DNA of 64,000 bases from GCA-016699895 sp964633435 (GCA_964633435.1 CAZWHA010000002.1:139173-203172); one strand, 5' to 3'. Counted from the first letter of the stretch, positions 42,421-52,572 are shown. Notes: generated by a model not told the origin, from the letters alone. Numbers and translations: made by a program.

Positions 42421-43456
42421 AGCTAAATATCACTCCTGTTATGAATGTCAGTAATAACACACCGGCTACGATCACGACGATGGTTCGGGCTCTAAAGGTT
42501 GATTTCATGAGCGCGATCATCTTGATATCGACCATCGGTCCCGCCACTAGGAATGCCAAGATCGGTCCCGGGCCAAATACACCGACATAGGCCAGCGCAA
42601 AAAAGGCATCGACACTGCTGCAAATCGAGATGACAAACGCTAACGCCATCATGGCCAGGACCGACAATACGACGTCAGAACCGATCGCCACAATCACTTC
42701 GCGAGGGATGAAGGTTTGCGAGGCAGCGGCAATTAATGCCCCGACCACCAGCAGTCGCACGATCAACCACATTTCAGAATGGAACAATTCCACCGCCCGA
42801 GCCAGTGAACGTGGTGCATGTTGGCTGACTTCACATTGAGCCACGAAGTCTGGTGTCAGGACCTTTTTCGCAGCGATCGTCTTGGCCACGAACAGCGCGA
42901 CAACATTCGCGATAACGAGCGTCACCAGTACTCGCGTGATCGCCATGGATGGCTGCTGATTGAATGCCTGGTAGGTAACAATAAAAGTAATGATATTGAC
43001 GCTAGGTGCTGCCAGCAGGAAGACTATAGCTTCCTGCGTAGTGAATCCACGAGCCATTAGCCCACGCGCTACTGGTACATTACCACATTCACAAACCGGC
43101 ATCAGTATGCCCAGGAACGACACGATAATGCGCCGCGCCAGTCGATTTTTTGGCATCCACTTCATAACAACGCGGGTCGGCAGAAATACTTGGATGAGCA
43201 CCGAAATCGTTACGCCTAGCACCACGAACGGCAGGGCTTCGACGATCAAGCTGAAAGTCAGCGTCATAAAATCCTGAAACGTAGTGCTGATTGCCGCCGC
43301 CAGCTCCTGTCGCCGCACCTCGCTGACCGCTAATATTTGTAGGTCATAGTAGTAGCGTTGCCATAAATAAATTACCAACCCTAGGCCGCCGAACAACAAG
43401 CCATAATATTTAATATCATCTGCATGGGCAGCCCATTTCTTTAACACGCTTACCAT
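42410..43456 (-). CDS. YcgR-like (UPF0718/DUF318) permease
   Basis: 348 residues, about eight membrane helices. The DUF318 signatures are present: MPVCECGNVPVARGLMARGF (near 140-160), LAAPSVNIITFIV and SSVDAFFALAYVG. The CxCGxxP region in the membrane is likely to contact the substrate. It works with the YcgQ-like protein encoded directly downstream. A TATACT/TATAAT-like -10 ends about 5 bases before ATG 43456, suggesting a leaderless transcript, and the malic enzyme gene starts divergently 38 bases away. Confidence 0.88.
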   Translation of the reverse strand: MVSVLKKWAAHADDIKYYGLLFGGLGLVIYLWQRYYYDLQILAVSEVRRQELAAAISTTFQDFMTLTFSLIVEALPFVVLGVTISVLIQVFLPTRVVMKWMPKNRLARRIIVSFLGILMPVCECGNVPVARGLMARGFTTQEAIVFLLAAPSVNIITFIVTYQAFNQQPSMAITRVLVTLVIANVVALFVAKTIAAKKVLTPDFVAQCEVSQHAPRSLARAVELFHSEMWLIVRLLVVGALIAAASQTFIPREVIVAIGSDVVLSVLAMMALAFVISICSSVDAFFALAYVGVFGPGPILAFLVAGPMVDIKMIALMKSTFRARTIVVIVAGVLLLTFITGVIFSYVW

Positions 43457-43494
43457 TATATAGTATAATTGTTGCTATAGAACGAGGAGGATTT

Positions 43495-44655
43495 ATGGAT
43501 TACGATACACTAGCGCTCGAGCTACATGAGAAGTTTAAAGGAAAGATTACGCTAAAACTACGCGACGAGAGTCAGCTCGACCGCCAGAAGTTATCGGCTT
43601 ATTACACGCCGGGTGTGGCGGCAGTATCGCGTGCCATCGCTAAGCAACCAGAATTATTGCCGAAATACACCTGGACCAATAATCTCGTCGCTGTCATCTC
43701 AGACGGTTCGGCCGTATTGGGACTCGGTGATATTGGTCCGAAAGGTTCGATGCCAGTCATGGAGGGCAAGGCTTTACTATTCAAGCATTTTGCCGGTGTC
43801 GATGCCGTTCCAATCATTCTGGACGTACACTCACCTGACGAGATTGTGACTGCAGTCAAGGCAATCGCTCCGAGTTTTGGCGCTATTAATCTAGAGGATA
43901 TCGCCGCCCCGAAATGTTTCGAGGTCGAGGAACGGTTAAAGGCCGAGCTCGACATCCCCGTCTTTCACGACGATCAACATGGAACGGCAGTTGTCGTACT
44001 AGCCGGATTAATCAACGCCCTGCGAGTAGTCGGCAAGACATTTGACGCCAACATTGTTATCACTGGCGCTGGTGCAGCTGGTGTAGCCATCGCTAAAATC
44101 TTGCACGATTACGGCAAGAAGCTCTGGCCCGAGGGCGGCGCTGGTCCGCGTATTTTTGCCGTTGATTCCAAAGGTGTCATTAGCCCCAGTCGCACCGACC
44201 TGAACGATTCAAAAAAGCGCCTGCTCGAATTTACTAACAGGGCCGGTATCGAAGGCTCTATCGATGACGTTATCGCTGGTGCCGATATCTTTATTGGCGT
44301 GTCGCAACCAGGTGTACTGACCGCTGATATGATACAGAAAATGGCGCCGCAGCCAATCGTTTTTGCTCTCGCCAACCCAACGCCAGAAATCATGCCGGAT
44401 ATTGCCCGCACAGCTGGCGCGGCTGTTGTGGCCACTGGACGCAGCGATTTCCCGAATCAGGTGAACAATGCTCTCGCCTTCCCCGGTATTTTCCGCGGCG
44501 CACTCGATCACGGTGTCAGAAAAATCACCGATGACCACAAAATTGCTGCTGCCGAAGCGCTTGCCAGCCTGGCCGACCAGCCAACCGCCGAGGAAATCAT
44601 TCCATCACCGTTCGATTCGCGTGTGGTGTCGGCTGTAGGGAATGTCATCAGATAA
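43495..44655 (+). CDS. Malic enzyme (malate dehydrogenase, decarboxylating)
   Basis: 386 residues, the short bacterial form. Signatures: YYTPGVAAVSRAIA, SDGSAVLGLGDIGPKGSMPVM, VFHDDQHGTAVVVLAG and a Rossmann motif ITGAGAAGVAIAKIL. It converts malate to pyruvate and CO2 with reduction of NAD or NADP; the cofactor cannot be told from sequence here. GGAGG lies 6 bases before the ATG. In a fermentative, reduced metabolism it may supply pyruvate or reducing power. Confidence 0.93.
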   Translation: MDYDTLALELHEKFKGKITLKLRDESQLDRQKLSAYYTPGVAAVSRAIAKQPELLPKYTWTNNLVAVISDGSAVLGLGDIGPKGSMPVMEGKALLFKHFAGVDAVPIILDVHSPDEIVTAVKAIAPSFGAINLEDIAAPKCFEVEERLKAELDIPVFHDDQHGTAVVVLAGLINALRVVGKTFDANIVITGAGAAGVAIAKILHDYGKKLWPEGGAGPRIFAVDSKGVISPSRTDLNDSKKRLLEFTNRAGIEGSIDDVIAGADIFIGVSQPGVLTADMIQKMAPQPIVFALANPTPEIMPDIARTAGAAVVATGRSDFPNQVNNALAFPGIFRGALDHGVRKITDDHKIAAAEALASLADQPTAEEIIPSPFDSRVVSAVGNVIR

Positions 44656-44706
44656 ATACGGCGGCTACAACCCAACAGTCGCAGTGAATGGCCCAATTGC
44701 GATTCG

Positions 44707-46332
44707 TTAAAGTACCCTATTGACTTCTTCGAGCGTGGTTTCGCCGGCTAGTGCTTTTAGTACGCCTTTTTGCAGCATCGATACCATACCTTGTTCACGG
44801 GCGGATTTTTGAATGGCAGTAACGTTCATATCTTTTTCATCACCACGCAAGAACGCCGCAATTTCGTCGTTGACAATCAATTGCTCCATCAGCACGATGC
44901 GACCCTTGTAGCCAAAGGGATCCGATTCGGAAACACCCGGTTTCCAGAGCTTGAAATCATCGAGGTTTGGCTTTTCGACAGTGCTAGGCAAATCATTTAG
45001 TACATCACGCACCCATTTCTTGGTTGCATCGTCGGGATCATAGGCAATCTTCGTATTGTCATCGAGTTTACGCACTAACCGCTGACCAATGACCAATCGA
45101 ATCGCCGTCGCAAACACTGGATTTGTGCCAATCATATCAATCATACGAGCAAAAGCGGCCGCCGCGTCCTGCGCATGAAAGGTCGCCAGCACCAAGTGAC
45201 CGGTGATCGACGCCTGAATGGCCGTTTTCGCCGTATCGTTATCGCGAATTTCACCCACCATCACGACATCAGGATCCAGGCGCAGTACCGTGCGTAACTC
45301 GTCAGCGAAACTCTTGCCACTGGTTGTGTCAACGGGGATTTGACTGACGCCTGGAACATCAAACTCGACCGGATCTTCCAGTGTCAAGATCTTGCGCGAC
45401 GGATCGTTTAGGGCGTTGATGATCGAATAAAGCGTTGTTGACTTACCGCTGCCAGTCGGACCGACCACCATCACCATGCCGCGTGGATGACTGATAATTT
45501 CATCCAGTTCACGACGCTCGTTCGCATCCAGACCGAGTACATCCATGTTCAGCATTTCGGAATCAAAGTTAAACAGTCGAATCACTGCGTCCTGGCCATA
45601 TGAGGTCGGTACCGTCTCGATGCGCATGTTGAGAATGCGGGTTTGACCATTAGCACCCGGCAAGTCCTTAACAATGTGACCCGACTGGGCATCGGTACTG
45701 GCGGTCGAGAGATCCGATACCGAGGCAATTGACGAGAACAATATGCGATACTTTTCATGGCTGAGGTTAGCAATCGGGTGCAGTGTGCCGTCAATACGAA
45801 ACCGCACTCGGACGTTTTCACGCTGGTTTTCCAGGTGAATGTCCGAGGCGCCCAAGGTATCGGCCTGGGTAATGAGATAATTCAAAATATCATCACTCCG
45901 TACCTCGTCAAGTGTCTGACTGACTCGATCCAGCATGTCGTTATCACCAGCTTCGCCGATTTCGACATCATCATAGACGACTTCTTTGGGCGGATCATAA
46001 CGTTTCATCAGTACGCGAAAAGCTGAATCAGAAATCAGATTATAGTCAACGTTTTTCGCATCGGCGGCTGCCGCCTGATTGATTTCCTGTAGATGCGATT
46101 CTGGTGACGCTAGGGTGATACCATATACCACTGTGCCGTCTTCGCCGCCATCGCTGAGCGGTACCATGCGATATTTATACATATCCGCCACCGGCATAAC
46201 GCCGTTCACTAGATCAATCGTATCTTCGTTGCCGCGCATATCCCGATAACGCACGCCCAAAATATTGGCGCGCTTGGCAGTGTTTACCTCGTCGGCATCA
46301 CGAAAACGACGTTGGCGATCGGCTTCATCCAT
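44707..46332 (-). CDS. pilB: Type IV pilus assembly ATPase (PilB/GspE family)
   Basis: 541 residues from ATG 46332. A 35-codon longer in-frame start would overlap the divergent methyltransferase gene and precede the TATAAT that ends 7 bases before 46332. An N-terminal domain (about 1-150) precedes the ATPase with Walker A GPTGSGKST near 290, an Asp box LTLEDPVEF, Walker B MVGEIRD and the His box ATFHAQDAAAA. The tetracysteine zinc site of many PilB proteins is not visible. It powers pilus extension, which Saccharibacteria use for attachment and twitching. No other pilus gene is in this window. Confidence 0.92.
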   Translation of the reverse strand: MDEADRQRRFRDADEVNTAKRANILGVRYRDMRGNEDTIDLVNGVMPVADMYKYRMVPLSDGGEDGTVVYGITLASPESHLQEINQAAAADAKNVDYNLISDSAFRVLMKRYDPPKEVVYDDVEIGEAGDNDMLDRVSQTLDEVRSDDILNYLITQADTLGASDIHLENQRENVRVRFRIDGTLHPIANLSHEKYRILFSSIASVSDLSTASTDAQSGHIVKDLPGANGQTRILNMRIETVPTSYGQDAVIRLFNFDSEMLNMDVLGLDANERRELDEIISHPRGMVMVVGPTGSGKSTTLYSIINALNDPSRKILTLEDPVEFDVPGVSQIPVDTTSGKSFADELRTVLRLDPDVVMVGEIRDNDTAKTAIQASITGHLVLATFHAQDAAAAFARMIDMIGTNPVFATAIRLVIGQRLVRKLDDNTKIAYDPDDATKKWVRDVLNDLPSTVEKPNLDDFKLWKPGVSESDPFGYKGRIVLMEQLIVNDEIAAFLRGDEKDMNVTAIQKSAREQGMVSMLQKGVLKALAGETTLEEVNRVL

Positions 46333-46386
46333 GATAACAATTATAGCATAATCAGTTTGTTTCTCGCTGCGTGATACAATGGGATA

Positions 46387-46890
46387 ATGCGGTCCAGAGA
46401 CTACCAAGCCGTTCGTGATATCATCGTTATTGTCCATAATATTCGGTCGATGTTTAATGTTGGGTCAATTGTGCGCTCGGCCGAAGGTTTTGGCGTATCA
46501 ACCGTATTCACCACTGGTTGGACTCCATCGCCCGATCACGGCCTGCCGCACATCAGACAAAAACTCGCTAGTGAACTACAAAAGACCGCTCTGGGCGCCG
46601 AAGCCATGGTTAATCTACAGTATAAAGAAGATATCATTCGGCTACTGAATACGTTAAAACGAGACGGCTACCGAATTGTTGGCTTGGAACAAGACGCCAG
46701 GTCAATCAGCTTGCCCGATTATCAGCCGGCAGCCAAAGTAGCCTTGCTACTCGGCGAGGAAGTGGACGGCATTGCTCCGGAACTCCTGGACAAATGTGAT
46801 GATTTGATCGAAATTCCAATGTTTGGACACAAGGAAAGCTTTAATGTCTCAGTAGCTGCTGGCATCGCCCTGTACCAACTAACTCAGTAA
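46387..46890 (+). CDS. SpoU/TrmH-type RNA 2'-O-methyltransferase
   Basis: 167 residues, a minimal SPOUT domain without an RNA-binding extension. Motif 1 is NIRSMFNVGSIVRSAEGFG, motif 2 LLLGEEVDGI and motif 3 IPMFGHKESFNVSVAAGIAL. It forms a knotted SAM site and modifies tRNA or rRNA ribose. TGA-TACAAT ends 6 bases before the ATG, so it is leaderless. It ends 4 bases before the convergent dnaE stop. Confidence 0.93.
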   Translation: MRSRDYQAVRDIIVIVHNIRSMFNVGSIVRSAEGFGVSTVFTTGWTPSPDHGLPHIRQKLASELQKTALGAEAMVNLQYKEDIIRLLNTLKRDGYRIVGLEQDARSISLPDYQPAAKVALLLGEEVDGIAPELLDKCDDLIEIPMFGHKESFNVSVAAGIALYQLTQ

Positions 46891-46894
46891 CTTT

Positions 46895-49800
46895 TTATTT
46901 AATAGCAATGCAATCGGCACCATAAATCTCGGCGACGGCTTTTTCGAGCTTGTCCGAGGCTTTGGTGGTGAATGGCATACGAACAGCGTCTTTTTTATCG
47001 GCCCCCAGCACCAGCACCACATTATTAGTGCCATCAAAACTGTTTAACGTTTCCTTTAGTTGTAATAATTTAGCGCCATCAGACGGATCCTTGATATGGA
47101 CATAGACCGTTTGCGGAATCGTGTCAGGCGCTGGTGCATAGCTAACCGGTGGGCCACTGACACTGGGTGCCGCCGCCTGGACCGCCGCAGTTTTATAGTC
47201 AACACCCCCCTTACCGCCACGAGCTTTGCGCGGCGGAGCCTTGGGTTGTTTAGTAACGTCCATTGTAATACCCGTCGGCACGTACTGTTCCAATTTTTCG
47301 TCACTGATAATTTCGATAGTTTCAATCATGACTGATGGATCAGGTGTCGGGTTGCCGTCGCGATCGCGACCGCTCAGTCGACCAGTTACCCGGACTACTG
47401 CGCCGATGTCAAAATCGACCGGTAATGTTTCATAGATTCTCGGGAAAACAACCATTTCGATCTCGCCCGTTTTGTCTTCGATAGCAGCAAACGCCATTTT
47501 ACTGCCTGATTTGGTGACGATCTGACGCAAACGGCTAACGATGCCGCCGACCACCACTAATGTGCCGTCTTGGTCAGACTTTAGCGTCTCAATTTGATTC
47601 GTCTGTTCACGAAAATAGGTATCATATTTATCGAGCGGATGTTCGCTGATATAAAGGCCGAGCAGCTCGCGCTCCCAACCGAGCCTTTCCTTAGTAGCAT
47701 GCTTGGTCGGGCTGACGGCTAATTCTAGATGCGTCTCGGTACCAGCAACTTTGGCATCATCACCTAGCATTTCAAATAAATCACCTTGGCCGGAAGCGGC
47801 TTCCTTTTGAATCTTTTGCGAAAAAGCAATAATCTGCTCTAGATTAAACAGTAGATCAGAACGGTCATTTCTGATGGCTGGATCATCCGCCGATTCTGGT
47901 TCGACTGTCTCGGCAAAATTATCAAAAGCGCCAGATTTAATGAGCGCCTCCCAAACTTTGCGGTTACACACCCGAGAGCTAACGCGCCGCGCAAAATCCT
48001 CGACACTAGTAAATTTCCCGATGGCACGCTGCGCCAACAAATCATCGATCGCCGTCGAGCCAACATTCTTGACCGCCGACAAACCAAAGCGAACATTGTT
48101 CGTTTCCGGAACCACGGCAAATTCAGGGAAAGATTCGTTGACATCTGGGTTCAGCACGGTGATTCCCATGCGATTGCATTCGGCAATTTCAATTGCTAAA
48201 CGATCGATGTTGTTGGAATCACTAGTCATCAGCGCCGCCATAAAGGCCGCCGGATAGTGTGCCTTTAGATACGCAGTCCAATAGCCAATGAGCGCATAGC
48301 AGGCCGAATGGGATTTATTGAAACAGTAGTTAGCAAACTCTTCCAGCTGAGACCAAAACAATTCCATAGTATCGCGGGTAATGTCGGGATTGTCTTTCAG
48401 AGCTCCATCAATGAACTCTGGCTTAATCTTTAACATCATGTCCATCTTTTTCTTGCCCACGGCTTTGCGCAAATAGTCAGCCTGACCACCAGTAAAGCCT
48501 GACAGGTCTTTGGAAATATTCATGAACTGCTCCTGGTAAACCAGGATCCCATAAGTATCCTTGAGCGAATTTTCCATCTTGGGATGCAGATACGTGATCT
48601 TTTCTTCGCCGTTTTTGCGTTTAATAAACGACGGGATAAACTGCATTGGACCTGGTCGATATAGTGCGTTCATAGCAATCAGGTCGTCGAGTCTGGTTGG
48701 ATGCAGTTCCCGCATATAACGCTGCATGCCCGCGGATTCAAACTGGAAGATGCCGATCGTTTCGCCTTTTTGAAACAGCTGGAACGTTTTTTCGTCCTCC
48801 ATTGGGATATCTGCCAGATCGATGGTTTCACCATAAACTTTTTTGATAATCCTGAGTGCGTTATTAATAATCGTGAGGTTCGATAGGCCCAGAAAGTCCA
48901 TTTTTAGCAGGCCAAGTTCTTCGATCGGTCCCATCGGAAATTGCGTTGCTACGACGCCTTTTTGCGCCATTTCCAGCGGTGCAAATTTCACCAAATCATC
49001 TGGCGCAATCACCACGCCAGCCGCATGAACGCCGTGACTACGAATCGTGCCTTCTAGTCGCACCGCAAAGTCAATGACTCGTTTGCTGGTCGGATTGGTT
49101 TCGTATTCTTGTTTCAAATCGGCATCGGTCTCAATAGCTCTCGCCAGCGGTATATGACGGCCTTGTTGTGGCGGTGGAATCAGTTTCGACAAACGATCGC
49201 TCTCGGCATAGGGCACCTCGAGCACTCGCGCGACGTCCTTGACTGCGGCCCGCGAAGCCATGGTGCCAAAGGTTGCAATATTCGCCACACGTGACGTACC
49301 GTATTTTTCGGTGCAATATTGAATCACTTCGTCGCGGCGCGTATCCTGGATATCGATATCGATATCAGGCATCGAGATGCGATCTGGATTCAAAAAGCGC
49401 TCGAACAGCAGGTCAAATTCCATTGGATCGAGTTCAGTAATGCGCAGCGCATAAGCAATAATAGACCCTGCCGCACTACCGCGACCTGGCCCAAATACAA
49501 TGCCTCGATCCTTGCCCCAATTGATAAAGTCCCACACAATCAAGAAGTAGCCGTCAAAGCCCATTTTGTCGATGACACCCAGCTCATATTCAGCGCGCTC
49601 GAGGATTTCCTGTGACAGTGTTGCTTTGGCCTGTTCAACACTAAGTTCGTTGCCGGTTGGTGCACCACCGTAGCGCCAGGCTAGTCCACGATACACTAAT
49701 TTGTCGAGGTACGATTTTTCGTTTTCACCCTCTGGACACGGAAAACTCGGGATCAGAATGTCACCCATATTGATGTTAATATCACACAGATTTGCGATAT

Positions 49801-50722
49801 ACTGAGTATTCAAGACAACATCAGGATGCGATTCGCCCCAGCGCTCGATAATTTCCTGCGGATCAGTCACATGCAAATGAAAATCGGCGAGCGACATGCG
49901 ATTTTTATCCGACAAAAACGACCCGGTACCAACACAGAGCAATATTTCATGAGCATCAGTATCGGCCTCGGTAGCATAGTGCGCATCGCACGTCACTACT
50001 GCCGGAATACCCAGTTCATCGGCAATTTTTAGGGCGCCTTCGTTGATCCGAGTCTGGACATCCCAACGTTTAGGGGCATCAGGATGGCCGTGGTCCTGAA
50101 TCTCGATAAAGTAGCGATCACCTAGTATCGACTGGTACCACTTAGCTACCGCTAGGGCCTTATCGTAATCACCAGCTCGCAGATTCTCGCCAACCTCGCC
50201 ACTGGCACAGCCAGACAATATAATCAGGCCTTCGTTATACTTTTCAATCAGATCGTGATCAATGCGTGGCTTGTAGTAAACACCCTCGAGGTTAGCAATG
50301 GTACTGAGTCGCATCAGGTTTTTGACACCTTGGTCGTTATACGCCAGCATCGTCAGGTGATAGCGAGCTTTATCCTTGGCCGGGTCGCGATCAGTATGTG
50401 AACGCGCCGCCACATAAGCCTCGATACCGAGAATTGGCTTGATATCGCTGTTTTTCGCTTCTTTGTAGAATTCTATCCAACCAGATAACGTACCGTGATC
50501 GGTCATCGCCACGGCGCTCATGCCGAAATCTTTGACTAGCTGAACCAGTTCGGGGATTTTTGTCAGACCATCCAGCACCGAATGGTTGGTGTGGTTATGC
50601 AGGTGTACGAAATCACCAGGTGATAGTTTCGTCCGAACAGCAGATCGCTCAGACGGCCTGGTGGGAGCTGGAGTTTGCCCAGCAGCAACCGGTGATTTTT
50701 TAGTAGATTTTCCCTCGCTCAT
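46895..50722 (-). CDS. dnaE: DNA polymerase III alpha subunit
   Basis: 1275 residues. An N-terminal PHP domain (VHLHNHTNHSVLDG near 38-51; AMTDHGTLSGW) keeps its metal-binding histidines. The polymerase catalytic triad lies in SMPDIDIDIQD (near 450). Thumb, fingers and an HhH region follow, then the OB fold (VVVGGIVSRLRQIVTKSGS near 1055-1073) and a C-terminal domain for clamp or tau contact. It is the replicative polymerase. TGA-TACAAT ends 8 bases before ATG 50722 (leaderless). Confidence 0.97.
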   Translation of the reverse strand: MSEGKSTKKSPVAAGQTPAPTRPSERSAVRTKLSPGDFVHLHNHTNHSVLDGLTKIPELVQLVKDFGMSAVAMTDHGTLSGWIEFYKEAKNSDIKPILGIEAYVAARSHTDRDPAKDKARYHLTMLAYNDQGVKNLMRLSTIANLEGVYYKPRIDHDLIEKYNEGLIILSGCASGEVGENLRAGDYDKALAVAKWYQSILGDRYFIEIQDHGHPDAPKRWDVQTRINEGALKIADELGIPAVVTCDAHYATEADTDAHEILLCVGTGSFLSDKNRMSLADFHLHVTDPQEIIERWGESHPDVVLNTQYIANLCDININMGDILIPSFPCPEGENEKSYLDKLVYRGLAWRYGGAPTGNELSVEQAKATLSQEILERAEYELGVIDKMGFDGYFLIVWDFINWGKDRGIVFGPGRGSAAGSIIAYALRITELDPMEFDLLFERFLNPDRISMPDIDIDIQDTRRDEVIQYCTEKYGTSRVANIATFGTMASRAAVKDVARVLEVPYAESDRLSKLIPPPQQGRHIPLARAIETDADLKQEYETNPTSKRVIDFAVRLEGTIRSHGVHAAGVVIAPDDLVKFAPLEMAQKGVVATQFPMGPIEELGLLKMDFLGLSNLTIINNALRIIKKVYGETIDLADIPMEDEKTFQLFQKGETIGIFQFESAGMQRYMRELHPTRLDDLIAMNALYRPGPMQFIPSFIKRKNGEEKITYLHPKMENSLKDTYGILVYQEQFMNISKDLSGFTGGQADYLRKAVGKKKMDMMLKIKPEFIDGALKDNPDITRDTMELFWSQLEEFANYCFNKSHSACYALIGYWTAYLKAHYPAAFMAALMTSDSNNIDRLAIEIAECNRMGITVLNPDVNESFPEFAVVPETNNVRFGLSAVKNVGSTAIDDLLAQRAIGKFTSVEDFARRVSSRVCNRKVWEALIKSGAFDNFAETVEPESADDPAIRNDRSDLLFNLEQIIAFSQKIQKEAASGQGDLFEMLGDDAKVAGTETHLELAVSPTKHATKERLGWERELLGLYISEHPLDKYDTYFREQTNQIETLKSDQDGTLVVVGGIVSRLRQIVTKSGSKMAFAAIEDKTGEIEMVVFPRIYETLPVDFDIGAVVRVTGRLSGRDRDGNPTPDPSVMIETIEIISDEKLEQYVPTGITMDVTKQPKAPPRKARGGKGGVDYKTAAVQAAAPSVSGPPVSYAPAPDTIPQTVYVHIKDPSDGAKLLQLKETLNSFDGTNNVVLVLGADKKDAVRMPFTTKASDKLEKAVAEIYGADCIAIK

Positions 50723-50752
50723 TGCCTACTATTGTATCACACCTGGCCATCG

Positions 50753-51070
50753 CTATTTCTTGTTTAGAGAGTCGATCAGCCGCTCTGTAAAGTCACGTGC
50801 CCATGGGAACAAATCAATGGTTTGCGCCAAAATCCAGATGATAATTGCCACGACAATCGTACCGCCTAGAAAGGTGCCGAGGCCGAATGCCATGCCGCGC
50901 AGGAAATTGAGTCGCATGATTTTACGCGTATTGGTCAGGTATACATCCTCGATTAATTGACGAAAATCAGCCCGCTGGTCTTCGGTTAAACCAGCTGGCA
51001 ATGCAGCGGCTTTCGCACTGTCAATTGATTTCGTTTTAGCCCGAGCCTTTGGTGACGACTGATCACCCAT
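50753..51070 (-). CDS. DUF5665-like small membrane protein (105 aa)
   Basis: A basic N-terminus (KARAKTKSIDSAKA), a helical segment, and one or two hydrophobic stretches (about 58-82, FLRGMAFGLGTFLGGTIVVA then IIIWILA), ending FPWARDFTERLIDSL. This matches my recollection of DUF5665; function unknown. It is the last gene of a three-gene run of small membrane proteins; its ATG is 6 bases after the upstream stop. Confidence 0.7.
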   Translation of the reverse strand: MGDQSSPKARAKTKSIDSAKAAALPAGLTEDQRADFRQLIEDVYLTNTRKIMRLNFLRGMAFGLGTFLGGTIVVAIIIWILAQTIDLFPWARDFTERLIDSLNKK

Positions 51071-51076
51071 CAGGGT

Positions 51077-51376
51077 CTATTCCTCGTCTTCGTCGAGCGC
51101 TTTTTTGGCTTTTTTCGCCATCTTGTCAGTATCAGCGTGCAATTCGTCGGCTTTTCTCTTGGCCGCAGCACCAACATTATCGACAGCTTTTTTGGTCTTG
51201 TTCAGAGCTTTATCACTGGCTTTTTTCGCACTATCAACCATTTCGCCGGATTTCTTCTTGATATCGGCGCGAGTTTCTTTACCAGATTTTGGCGCGGTCA
51301 AAAATCCAGCTATCACACCAACTGCAGCACCAATCACTGCGCCCAGAGCAAATTTTCCTGCTAATCGTTTACCCAT
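51077..51376 (-). CDS. YtxH-like small membrane protein
   Basis: 99 residues from ATG 51376, which has AGGAGG upstream. An N-terminal glycine-rich helix (GKFALGAVIGAAVGVIAGFL, about 6-25) is followed by the YtxH hallmark TAPKSGKETR and a long Lys/Asp helix. YtxH-type proteins are linked to envelope stress and general stress responses, but their activity is unknown. It overlaps the upstream gene by 8 bases. Confidence 0.8.
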   Translation of the reverse strand: MGKRLAGKFALGAVIGAAVGVIAGFLTAPKSGKETRADIKKKSGEMVDSAKKASDKALNKTKKAVDNVGAAAKRKADELHADTDKMAKKAKKALDEDEE

Positions 51377-51626
51377 CACTCCTCCTTTTCTTCATATAGT
51401 TACGGATATATTTTATCACAATTTTCGCAATAATAGCTGGCGACGCGATTCGTCGCAAACTATCAGAGAACTGCCGCAAGTTGCCAGCTGCTTCTTCGAT
51501 GGCGGTCGCCGCACTCTTGATCTTGAGCGATATTTTAATAAATAGAATCAGCAGAACGATGCCGAGGATCAAAAACAAAGCCAAAAAGGACGATAGAATG
51601 ATCACGAGTATCTGAAATGCATCCAT
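51369..51626 (-). CDS. Small single-pass membrane protein (85 aa)
   Basis: One N-terminal membrane helix (about 5-33) precedes an amphipathic helix (IKSAATAIEEAAGNLRQFSDS) and a basic tail. The layout is like DUF948-type proteins that accompany YtxH in Firmicutes, but the match is not firm. TATAAT ends 6 bases before the ATG. It begins a three-gene unit with the YtxH-like and DUF5665-like genes. Confidence 0.7.
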   Translation of the reverse strand: MDAFQILVIILSSFLALFLILGIVLLILFIKISLKIKSAATAIEEAAGNLRQFSDSLRRIASPAIIAKIVIKYIRNYMKKRRSDG

Positions 51627-51705
51627 ACTTGTATTATACCCTTTCTGTTTTAATCTGTCTACATACCATTATAGCACTAATGGTTAATTTATGCAAGTGT
51701 CTACC

Positions 51706-52572
51706 CTATAATTTAGCCATTTCATCCCTGACATCTGCACCATAATCTTCGTGGTCTATGACGTATTTCAGATGTGCCAGGAAGTAATTCTTTGGATCGC
51801 CAGTCGTCATCCATTGACCTTTGGTCTTGACTACGTGAACATCACCCTGTGCGGCCATTTTGGTAATTGCGTCGACCGTCCAGAGTTCGTCATCGAGGCT
51901 GGTCATATTGGGTTTCAGGTAATCAAAAACTTCTGGTGTCAACAGATAGCGGCCATAGCTCGCCAAATTCGTTGGTGCCTGTCCGATAGCTGGTTTTTCA
52001 ACGATATTATCGAGATGCTTGCCATTTTTGAGCGAGATAATACCGTATTTATCAACAACGTCAGGTGTAACTTCCTGGGCCATAATGATGGCTTTGGCAT
52101 CTGGGTGCTTGGCAAAAGCCCGGCATAGGTCGAGAGCATCCGACGTGCCGAACACTATGTCATCGCTGTAAATTACGATAAAGGCCTCGTCGTCAGCAAT
52201 GTAGTCGCGAGCACTAACAATCGGTGAACCATTGCCGTATGGCAAGGCTGGATCCTGAATGATAATACGAATTTTCGGAAAGTCTAGCACTTCACGGACC
52301 ACGTCGTAGCGCTTGTCTTTGCCTTGGGCCCGGAGTTGTTTACGGATATGGTTGACAGCGTTATTGAAATAATCCTCGTAAATCGGTTTACCCTCGGGCG
52401 TCGCCACGATAATGATTTCCTTGATATCGGCCGCGACACATTCCTCGACCACAAGCTGCATAATTGGTCGGTTACCAATCGGCAGCATGCCCTTTGGAAT
52501 AGTTTTCGCGATCGGTAAATAACGGCTGGCGTAACCTGCATCGGTAATAATGGCTTTGGTTGGTTTTCTCAT
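51706..52572 (-). CDS. galU: UTP-glucose-1-phosphate uridylyltransferase
   Basis: 288 residues. Nucleotidyltransferase signatures: ITDAGYASRYLPIAKTIPKGMLPI (read in pieces; GXG...K variant with DAGYASR), VEECVAADIKEI, QDPALPYGNGSPI and YSDDIVFG. It makes UDP-glucose for envelope glycans. The ATG overlaps the Nudix gene stop by 4 bases. It is the last gene of the gatC operon. Confidence 0.93.
   Translation of the reverse strand: MRKPTKAIITDAGYASRYLPIAKTIPKGMLPIGNRPIMQLVVEECVAADIKEIIIVATPEGKPIYEDYFNNAVNHIRKQLRAQGKDKRYDVVREVLDFPKIRIIIQDPALPYGNGSPIVSARDYIADDEAFIVIYSDDIVFGTSDALDLCRAFAKHPDAKAIIMAQEVTPDVVDKYGIISLKNGKHLDNIVEKPAIGQAPTNLASYGRYLLTPEVFDYLKPNMTSLDDELWTVDAITKMAAQGDVHVVKTKGQWMTTGDPKNYFLAHLKYVIDHEDYGADVRDEMAKL

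Noticed and set aside
44707..46437. Longer start for pilB at 46437
   Set aside because: It would overlap the divergent methyltransferase gene by 51 bases and begin upstream of the TATAAT box that fits ATG 46332.
47208..47213. C6 run in dnaE as a contingency tract
   Set aside because: Six bases is within random expectation.
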